NCBI GenBank assembly: GCA_965153455.1
Contig: OZ234499.1
Location: forward strand, 14,938,271-15,002,270
Source of the DNA: Sphagnum compactum
Taxonomy: Eukaryota; Bryophyta; Sphagnopsida; Sphagnales
Reading direction: 5' to 3'
Length of the DNA stretch: 64,000 nt
Positions 60,755 through 64,000 of this stretch are shown here, piece after piece (position 1 is the stretch's first letter; the number at the start of each line of letters is the position of its first letter). The translations under genes and the position numbers were made by a program. Under the pieces are notes generated by a model, which was not told the origin of the DNA, ran no database searches, and was given only the letters and a program-made list of their open reading frames with translations.

Positions 60755-62422
60755 TCATTCATACCAGTTACTGGCACATTCAACTGGCATGGTAGGGTAG
60801 CGCTTGGTATCGGTACAGTAATCATAGACAAGATAGTTGCTCTGGACATTATGCAAAGCTTGGATTTGATTGGCATTCAAGTTCAGGTAAGAGTTTAAGT
60901 TCCACCACATGCCACGAGCTTTGATGCAAGCTTCCACATTGCTGTCCTCCACTTCACAAGCATCAACTCCAAAATCCTGAAATGATGCGATAAAAGGTGC
61001 GTAAGTCCAATTGAGCTTCACCCATCCGTCATCTGTTGCCCAATTGCTACCATCCCATATACTCGCATAGATTCCCACTCCTTGGCTGTTGGGGAATGGC
61101 ACTCCAAGGTTCTCATTGTTCCTGAACACTCGTACTGGTGTCTCATCTACTAAGAATCTGCAACAAAAGAAGCCCCAAAAAAAGAACAAATGTTAATATC
61201 AGAGCTGAATGATTGATGCAGATTGTCACAAAACTTGTGTGCAGAATTTTATTTTCCCCACATCATGAAGATCTTGCTCTGACATTCTCAAATCCCTCAA
61301 GTGAATCCATCACATTTGTGCATTGAGGAAAGGGTGTAACTCGGGATGCAAACAAGTATCGAGCAAACAGAATTGATCCACGATATGTTCCTTAGTAACT
61401 ATTGATATTCATTTTGGTTTTGAGCAAGAGTTGCAGAGGAGGAGCTCAGCAGGACATTGAAGCTGTGGCAGCAGCTTACACGATGATGTTCCAGTTCCAG
61501 AGAACAGAGTAGTAGTGGAAATCGGTGGTAGGGTCGAACCACAAGTTGACACGCTGCTCCCGGCCTCCTACTCCTTTAGCATACACGTTGGTCTGGAGGG
61601 TGTAAGGCTGTCCACTCACGTTTCCAAGGAACTCGAAATCCATCTCATCGTGAGTCAATCCTGGAGATGAGAGCTAGTACATCATACCCAAGAACGAGAT
61701 CAGAGAACAGCTTCAATGACAAACAACATGGTAACAGTACAATATGTTAATCTTCTACTAACTGTAGTACTAGTTTTTCAAGCCGCAATATCAACTGCTG
61801 CAAAGTCCAGCTGAAACGTTCCATGAGCAGCCAGACACTAAAGCTGTGAACTTGAAAGAAGTATTAGCCATGGTAAGGAATTTTACATAGTAGGCAGTCA
61901 CAGTGCCAGCTGAATTGCCAGGGACGAGCTTGATCCCAATCCCAATCTTCCCGTAAAGATAGGAAGTCTTGGATCCGAATGCAGCAGCTGCAGAACGAAG
62001 CCACAACAACCCCCCAAGCAAAACAAGTACTTCAGATCAATAGAGAAAGCTCTCTCTCAAGAAAGACTTGCAAAGCAGCTAATGGGTCTAGTAACATGTT
62101 CTTCAGCTTCAGCTATTTTGCACTAGTCCTGCAGCTGAAACGCCTGCATTGACTCCAGGATTTTTTTGAAAAATGGGATGCGACCAAAAGAAACATAGAA
62201 GAAGAAGTTGTTTTATAGCTGCCTACCTGAGTACTGATCAAGGACCAGGTCCACACTCCCCCCTGCATTGAGAATTCGGAGATGATTGGGGTCGGTGGAA
62301 GAAAGATAATTCTGTGTGAACGACACAGGAACCTGCGCCTCGACGACTGGATATCGGAAATGAGCTGCTAATGATGCTAATAGAGCGAGGACGACAAGCT
62401 GCATATTATTGCAGCAGAGCAT
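60755..62422 (-). CDS. xyloglucan endotransglucosylase/hydrolase (XTH), copy B, four exons
   Basis: A secreted GH16 enzyme acting on wall xyloglucan. Exons on the minus strand are 62422-62227, 61987-61887, 61673-61480 and 61157-60755, giving 297 residues, the usual XTH length. A signal peptide (hydrophobic 8-20, likely cut after VVEA at 29) is followed by VSFTQNY, where typical members have an aromatic TWG segment further on that is missing here. [19 protein letters not shown] leads to the catalytic [10 protein letters not shown] at 107-116 (Glu109, Glu113) and the NVS glycosylation site. The C-terminal domain has [11 protein letters not shown]. Exon 3 uses the acceptor ACTAG before 61673, because the nearer CCAG at 61661 would break the frame. 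Exons 2 and 3 have exactly the same lengths (101 and 194) as in copy A. Other in-frame ATGs are at 62479, 62473 and 62404. Confidence 0.93.
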
Positions 62423-62656
62423 TGCACTAGGAGCACGCTTCAGCTGCACATGTTTACTAAAGCTTTGATCCATGATCATCTCCTTCTTCCCCAGTGACAG
62501 CGCCCGACTTCTGTACACTACTAAACCCCCAAAAAAAGAAAAAAAGAACTTGCAAAGAGATCCTTCCAAACACGAATACTCCGACACTTTCAGCTTGCAG
62601 ATATTCACCAGCTGCACTCAAAACATTTGAAATGCAGCAGAGCTCGAAACCACAAT

Positions 62657-62840
62657 AATGCTGCAGTACTGAAATCCCTCTACAGGCAGGTCTCTTCTAG
62701 TAGTCTCATGGAGCGGCTGCAGGAACAACTCACTCACTCACTCACTCTTCCTTATGCAATGCTGCAGTAGTGAAATCTCTCTTCTGCAAAAGTCTCTTCT
62801 AGTAGTCTGAGCTTCGAGAGGTCTATTGCAGGAACACCTA
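62657..62840. repeat. about 101-bp tandem duplication upstream of XTH-B
   Basis: AATGCTGCAGTACTGAAATC at 62657 recurs as AATGCTGCAGTAGTGAAATC 101 bp later. Both copies continue with GTCTCTTCTAGTAGTCT and TGCAGGAACA. A CACTCACTCACTC run separates the two. It falls in the likely promoter or 5' UTR of XTH-B. Confidence 0.8.
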
Positions 62841-63000
62841 ACATTTCCTTCGCAGCTCCTGTTGATTTCAAGCAACCGGGGCAGAGTGCAGGAGGATGCA
62901 ATCACTCACTCACGCGCTTTCTCAATGATCAGAGTAGGGTCGACTGACTGCGACTACTTAGCTACTGAGGACAAAAGCAAATGAGTTAATGAAGAGGAAG

Positions 63001-63054
63001 GAATGGGGGGAGTGGGGGGAAACAGAGGGGGGGCGGGGCGGGGGGGAGGGGGAG
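63001..63054 (+). repeat. clustered G runs, quadruplex-forming
   Basis: At least five runs of four or more G, separated by one to six bases, lie about 600 bp upstream of the XTH-B start on the non-coding strand of that gene. Confidence 0.85.
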
Positions 63055-63377
63055 TTGTTGTATGCCAACTGTTAGCTGCCGCGTTGCGTCGTCTTCTTCA
63101 ATGTACGAGACTATTGATCTGCTGCAGCAGCAGCAGCATGCCGCAGTAGCATCATCATCATCACCAGCTGGGTGGGTTTGCAACCAGCTCTGCAGCTGGC
63201 TGACAGATTATAATTTTTTCCACAGCAGCTCCAAAACCCCAAATTTATTCAGTCTAGTTACAGCTTGCATTCTTGGGTAACCTAATTATTATTGCTCTTG
63301 TGATTTTGCTCTCGCTAATGGCAACGGTAACTAGGACAAAGAACACACAAAAACACTCATCAGAGCCGCCGGTACGA

Positions 63378-63452
63378 GATGAGAGAGTGAGAGAGAGAAA
63401 GAGAGAGAGCGCGCGAGAAAGTGCGTGCGAAGGAGAGAGAGAGAGAGAGGAG
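63378..63452. repeat. (GA)n tract
   Basis: Interrupted GA/GAGA repeats with a CGCGCG interruption. GA/CT tracts are common in plant promoters, but no gene lies directly next to this one. Confidence 0.85.
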
Positions 63453-63524
63453 AACAAAGGCCAGCCAGAGGCCAGCCAGAGAACGCGCACTGTGAGAAAT
63501 GGATGATATCTGGACAGACAACAG

Positions 63525-63746
63525 TTTTTCATTGGGTTTCAGTTCCCTAAACTAACCACGGTGGTTACCTCGGTTTCTGATTTTACTACCTACCTCCTAA
63601 TAACCCCACTAGGCCTTACCTGTGTGCTAACTACTGAGAGTGCCTTTTTTTCTAATTGTTATATGCACCTCCTACTTGCTTACTAGCCACTTATTCTCCT
63701 TCCTTCCTTCCTACCTACCCACCTACCTACCTACCTACCTACCTAC
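63525..63746 (+). repeat. dispersed repeat family R2, copy 2, with TACC microsatellite
   Basis: TTTTCATTGGGTTTCAGTTC and CTAACCACGGTGGTTACCTC align with the copy at 15239. This copy ends in a longer (CCTA)n run at about 63707-63745. The rest of the window to 64000 shows loosely repeated phrases (ACTGAGATAG...CAGTCA...CACAGTGAAACC) but no gene. Confidence 0.75.
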
Positions 63747-64000
63747 AGGACAGACTAAGTTGGCAAAGTGATTTAGCCCACATTTAACTAAATTGAGTTT
63801 ATCAGCAACTACTGAGATAGGTTATTAGGGTGAACCTTACATCATCAACTCTCGGTTGGGTTTCATCCACACCTGAGGTAGGTTAGCAGTCAACACAGTG
63901 AAACCTTAACTTCAACTGAGTTTGGGTTTTACCAGCATCAACCCAGTTAGGATTTCATCCACACACTGAGATAGCTTACCAGTCACCACAGTGAAACCCT

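Noticed and set aside
61650-61662. Nearer acceptor CTCCAG for XTH-B exon 3
   Set aside because: It puts exon 3 out of phase with exon 2. The acceptor before 61673 restores the conserved LSSPG segment and gives the same exon length as copy A.
1-64000. CRISPR arrays, bacterial operons, riboswitches, prophage
   Set aside because: The tandem arrays lack regular unique spacers, and the genes are spliced eukaryotic ones.

Overview
The window reads as nuclear DNA of a land plant. The evidence is a set of spliced plant-type genes with GT-AG introns (a CAT-family amino acid permease and two xyloglucan endotransglucosylase/hydrolases, XTH), a plant-length TIM14 import co-chaperone, a U1 snRNA gene, internal plant-type telomere motifs (CCCTAAA) and degraded Ty3/gypsy and Ty1/copia sequence. 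I cannot assign the species. Gene density is low (four recognised protein genes and one RNA gene in 64 kb). Intergenic DNA is very AT-rich and almost free of CpG, whereas the genes are CpG-rich. That pattern suggests long-term cytosine methylation of the intergenic part.

Layout. 1-30 kb: no recognisable intact gene. It holds decayed AT-rich DNA with several short tandem arrays (60-130 bp units), an imperfect long hairpin (6440-6626), a probable copia remnant (11.7-11.9 kb, minus), a 363-bp CACTA-like MITE with a 3-bp target duplication (14685-15047), several dispersed repeat families, an unexplained GC-rich island (20.83-21.03 kb) and a broken gypsy element that lacks its reverse transcriptase (24.65-26.75 kb). 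30.8-33.8 kb: a complete six-exon CAT-type amino acid permease gene on the plus strand. 33.8-42.7 kb: decayed intergenic DNA. 42.8-43.1 kb: an unassigned coding-like fragment. 43.67-43.83 kb: a U1 snRNA gene on the plus strand with a TATA box at -29. 46.05-46.39 kb: an intact uninterrupted TIM14 (PAM18) reading frame on the minus strand. 47.0-49.2 kb: coding-like but unassigned segments. 51.0-54.3 kb and 60.8-62.4 kb: two XTH genes in the same minus orientation with identical exon architecture, hence a tandem duplication, 6.5 kb apart. The last 1.5 kb is low-complexity DNA (G-runs, GA tract, TACC repeats) and a repeat shared with 15.2 kb.

The genes are ordinary housekeeping or cell-wall functions: plasma-membrane or vacuolar amino acid uptake, mitochondrial protein import, 5' splice-site recognition and xyloglucan remodelling. 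They do not form a pathway. I found no convincing new biological system. The points most worth checking are the U1 gene with a changed U1-70K loop but preserved stems, the about 170-bp tandem array filling intron 1 of one XTH gene, the unusual N-terminal regions of both XTH proteins, the 6.4-kb hairpin, the GC island at 20.8 kb, and the unassigned coding-like stretch at 47.8-49.2 kb.
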